Positions 12,706 through 14,986 of a stretch of DNA of 14,986 nt are shown in pieces. Below the pieces are notes generated by a model, which was not told where the DNA came from, did no database searches, and worked only from the letters and a program-made list of their open reading frames with translations. Source of the stretch: DATEOR01 sp046734455 (lineage in GTDB: Bacteria > Actinomycetota > Thermoleophilia > Gaiellales > Gaiellaceae); NCBI GenBank assembly GCA_046734455.1, contig JBKPRJ010000113.1:1-14986 (forward strand). Direction: 5' to 3'. Position numbers and translations under genes: made by a program. Each line of letters opens with the position of its first letter. The first letter of the stretch is position 1.

Positions 12706-14146
12706 ACGGAGGCGCTGTCCTGCGCGGCAGGAACGTGACCGCGGCTGCTGCGACCGCAGCGATCCCCCAGACGAACGGATCCTCGAAGAACCCGCCGTAG
12801 AAGAGCGACTGGACGACGAGGGCGGTGAGGCACCCCGCGAGCGCGAGCCCGAGCGGCCGGTGCCGCCGCCAGACGTCGAGGATCGCCCGTCCGAGCGCTG
12901 CCAGGAAGGCCAGGTAGACGAGAAGCCCGATGGTGCCGAGCTCGGCGGCAACGGTGAGCGGTGTCGTGTGCGAGACGTTCTTGCTCTTCTGACGGCGCGC
13001 GTCCTCCTCGCGCCTGCTCATGAGCGGCTGCGAGCCGACGCCGACTCCGACGATCGGATGGGCCGCGTAGACGGGCCACGTCACCTGGACGATCGGCACC
13101 CGGTCGCTCGTCACCTGGCGCGCCGAGTCGCCGCGGCTCTCCACGAGCACGAGCACGCCCGCGGCGAGCACGAGCGCGGCCGACGTGCCGATGACGACGC
13201 GCCGGGTCAGCCGGTCGCCGGCGATGAGGGTGATGACGAGCACGGCGCAGAAGAGAGCCACGAAGCTCGTCTGCGAGTAGGAGAAGTAGAGGCCGAGCGT
13301 GAGCAGGCCGAGAACGGGGAGGCCGACGGCCGGGCGCAGGAGCGCGAGCCAGAGAACGGTGAGGACGACGACGATGCCGAGGACCAGGTGGCGCCCGTAC
13401 ACGCTCGGGTCCTGGAAGACGGCCGTCACCCGGAAGAACGAGGAGTACGCGTTGGTGAGCTGGACGTCCTGCTTGGCGAGGATCTCCGTGTGCGACCAGG
13501 CCTGGTAGACGCCGATCGCTGCGAAGACCGAGGTCACCGCGACGAGCCCTGCGGCAAGCGCGCGCCACGTCCACTCCCGTGGCCGGGTCAGCGCGACGAT
13601 CGAGAAGAGGACGGTGAAGGGGAAGTAGAAGAAAACGAGCGCGATCGTCCCTGCGCGAGGGTCTTTCGCCCAGAGGAGCGAGATTCCCGAGAGCGCGACG
13701 AGCGCCGCAGTCGGCACTGCGATCAGGTACGGGACGGCCGTAAAGTCGCCGCCGCGCAGAAAGCGGTAGGCGAGCGCGAGCGCGGCGGCGACGAGTACCG
13801 CGTAGAGCGGCACGAGGAGGAAGGCCTCCTGGTTTCCGAGCCCGACCGAAAGGCGAAACGGCGCCACGACGAGCAGGGCGACCGGAGCCGCGGCCGGATA
13901 GCGCACGAAGAGGGCAGCGAGCCCGAGTCCGAGGATGGCCGCGAATCCGAGGGCGCCGATGCGCGCCGCCGATTCGGTCAGCAGGCTCGGCGCGTCGGGC
14001 ACGAGGGCGTATGCGAGGCCGACCTCGGCGGCGACGAGCGCAGCCAGCCCGCCGAGGAAGAGGATGCGCTCCCGCGCGATGAGGAGCCCGCACGCTCCGA
14101 ATGCCCCAACCACCGCTGCGGCGTGCGCCAGGGCCTCGTGATCCAC
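12695..14146 (-). CDS. O-antigen ligase / polymerase family membrane protein (Wzy_C)
   Basis: A 483-residue protein with about 11-13 hydrophobic helices. A large extracytoplasmic loop at about residues 335-400 carries SHTTPLTVAAELGTIGLLVY, the Wzy_C pattern (H-x(n)-AAELG), and the region just before it has VYAAHPIVGVGVGS, also typical. Such proteins polymerise or ligate lipid-linked glycans outside the membrane. An Arg in the RxxxYG-like segment VYGRHL may be part of the active site. The start is GTG 14146, 3 bp after the stop of the GT2 gene, so the two are co-transcribed. It fits a polysaccharide locus together with the sugar transferase at the left edge. Polymerase and ligase cannot be told apart from sequence. 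Confidence 0.9.
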   Translation of the reverse strand: MDHEALAHAAAVVGAFGACGLLIARERILFLGGLAALVAAEVGLAYALVPDAPSLLTESAARIGALGFAAILGLGLAALFVRYPAAAPVALLVVAPFRLSVGLGNQEAFLLVPLYAVLVAAALALAYRFLRGGDFTAVPYLIAVPTAALVALSGISLLWAKDPRAGTIALVFFYFPFTVLFSIVALTRPREWTWRALAAGLVAVTSVFAAIGVYQAWSHTEILAKQDVQLTNAYSSFFRVTAVFQDPSVYGRHLVLGIVVVLTVLWLALLRPAVGLPVLGLLTLGLYFSYSQTSFVALFCAVLVITLIAGDRLTRRVVIGTSAALVLAAGVLVLVESRGDSARQVTSDRVPIVQVTWPVYAAHPIVGVGVGSQPLMSRREEDARRQKSKNVSHTTPLTVAAELGTIGLLVYLAFLAALGRAILDVWRRHRPLGLALAGCLTALVVQSLFYGGFFEDPFVWGIAAVAAAAVTFLPRRTAPPSRG

Positions 14147-14149
14147 GCG

Positions 14150-14986
14150 CTAGGCCGTCAGCTGGCGAATGAGCCGCGCGCCGAAGTCGCCCCGCTTGCC
14201 GGCCATCTCGGGCAGCACGGTCGAGCGGACGTGCTCGATGACGTGCACACCCTCGGGCGCCTCGATTGAGAAGACGTCCTCGGGCGCGTCGGCGCCGTTG
14301 GCGAGAGAGTTGAAGACGTCCCACTCGCGCGCCTTCCTCCGCGTGCGCGTGCTCTGGCCGAAGTCGGTGTGGGTCCAGTGCGAGAACTCGTCCGCGTCGA
14401 GCCGCTTCAGCTCGATGCAGGAGAAGTCCGGAAGCACGAGGTTCGGCAGGGTCGCCGGCCAGAGCGGCTGCTCCCACTCCATCGCCTTGACGAAGCTGTA
14501 GCCGGGCCGGTTCGGCCACGCCCAGGGCTCGGTGTTGGACATGCCGAGGTCGAGAAAGGCGTGCCGGTCGTCCACCACGTAGAGCGGGTAGCGCGGGATC
14601 TTCACGACGACCTCGTCGGCCTCCAGCTGCCAGGCGAGGTCGCGGAGGATCCCTTCGGCGGCCTCCGTCAGGACCATGTCCCCGTCCCACTTGAGCACGT
14701 AGCCCGTGCGCACGTGCGAGAACGACCAGTTGTAGAAGTAGACGAGGCTGTGCACCGACTCGGCCCGCGTCCCGAGGTGCTCTTCGCCGCAGCGGGCCAC
14801 GGAGAAGGGATACGAGTAGACCTCGAGGCGCTCGGCCGCGCCGCACTCCTCGGCCACGCGTCGGGCGATCTCGGGCGTTCCGTCGGTGGAGCCGTTGTCG
14901 ACCAGGACGACCCGGTCGACGGCGCGGAAGAGAGACGGCAGGACCCACGGCAACGGATCCGCTTCGTTCTTGGCGCGGACGACCGC
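14150..14986 (-). CDS. Glycosyltransferase family 2, partial at right edge
   Basis: About 278 residues of a GT-A fold glycosyltransferase. The frame is open through the window edge: the edge reads AVVRAKNEADPLPWVLPSL, the usual GT2 beginning, so only a few residues are missing. VVLVDNGSTDGT is the nucleotide-sugar site and LKWDGDM (about residues 98-104 of the visible part) is the metal-binding DXD-like motif. The remainder, with WxWPNRPGYSF and HWTHTDFG, is a family-specific acceptor region. The apparent start at 14953 is an internal TTG and should not be used. It is coupled to the O-antigen ligase gene and probably adds a sugar in the same polysaccharide pathway; donor and acceptor unknown. 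Confidence 0.9.
   Translation of the reverse strand, partial: AVVRAKNEADPLPWVLPSLFRAVDRVVLVDNGSTDGTPEIARRVAEECGAAERLEVYSYPFSVARCGEEHLGTRAESVHSLVYFYNWSFSHVRTGYVLKWDGDMVLTEAAEGILRDLAWQLEADEVVVKIPRYPLYVVDDRHAFLDLGMSNTEPWAWPNRPGYSFVKAMEWEQPLWPATLPNLVLPDFSCIELKRLDADEFSHWTHTDFGQSTRTRRKAREWDVFNSLANGADAPEDVFSIEAPEGVHVIEHVRSTVLPEMAGKRGDFGARLIRQLTA

Noticed and set aside
12702..14948. 748-codon minus-strand frame over the ligase and GT2 genes
   Set aside because: Arg/Pro/Gly-rich, same strand but out of frame; the alternative frame encodes two clearly recognisable proteins.
14150..14953. GT2 start at TTG 14953
   Set aside because: The frame continues to the window edge with VRAKNEADP, the conserved beginning of such glycosyltransferases, so the true start lies outside.

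Overview
The window is GC-rich, gene-dense DNA. Reading frames abut or overlap, GTG starts are common, and several genes start 6 to 9 nt after a -10 box with no ribosome binding site (leaderless transcripts). With the actinobacterial flavour of the proteins (FlgD-like Ig domain secreted protein, pilin-like disulfide protein, MFS_3-type transporter), this suggests an actinobacterium, perhaps class Thermoleophilia. The class-level guess is inference from style; no rRNA or marker gene is present.

Layout. (1) 1-665 minus: an ExoY/WcaJ-type sugar transferase cut by the left edge. (2) 695-2556 plus: a LysR regulator and a maleylacetate reductase-like Fe-ADH, overlapping by 4 bp. A palindromic operator lies over the divergent start codons at 681-697. 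(3) 2515-3429 minus: a class I SAM methyltransferase, divergent from a 215-aa protein with a duplicated domain (3466-4113). (4) 4147-4227: a possible leaderless micropeptide ahead of an MFS exporter (4303-5589). (5) 5595-5948 minus: a small membrane-anchored protein with a pilin-like C-terminal Cys loop. (6) 6035-12023 plus: one tightly coupled seven-gene operon. It encodes a soluble fumarate reductase-like flavoprotein, class I (Fe-S) fumarase/tartrate dehydratase alpha and beta subunits, phosphosulfolactate synthase (ComA), [4Fe-4S] APS/PAPS reductase (CysH), APS kinase (CysC) and ATP sulfurylase (Sat). (7) 12043-12705: an exported protein with an FlgD-like Ig domain. (8) 12695-14986 minus: an O-antigen ligase family protein and a GT2 glycosyltransferase cut by the right edge.

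The most interesting element is the operon at 6035-12023. Sat makes APS from sulfate and CysH reduces it to sulfite. No sulfite reductase is present; the gene overlapping cysH is instead comA, which adds sulfite to phosphoenolpyruvate to give phosphosulfolactate. Sulfolactate is the sulfonate analogue of malate. The operon also carries a malate/fumarate-type hydro-lyase, whose beta-subunit signature is altered, and a flavoprotein retaining the catalytic residues of fumarate reductase. I therefore propose a sulfonate-making pathway: sulfate, APS, sulfite, phosphosulfolactate, (sulfolactate), sulfoacrylate, then possibly 3-sulfopropionate or a coenzyme M-like product. The first three steps follow from established enzyme families; the later steps are inference. 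A REP-like palindromic doublet has inserted between the two dehydratase subunit genes while leaving an in-frame 44-codon ORF that preserves stop-start coupling.

No rRNA, tRNA, CRISPR array or transposase gene was seen. No stretch over 300 bases lacks a gene; the longest gap is 4114-4302.
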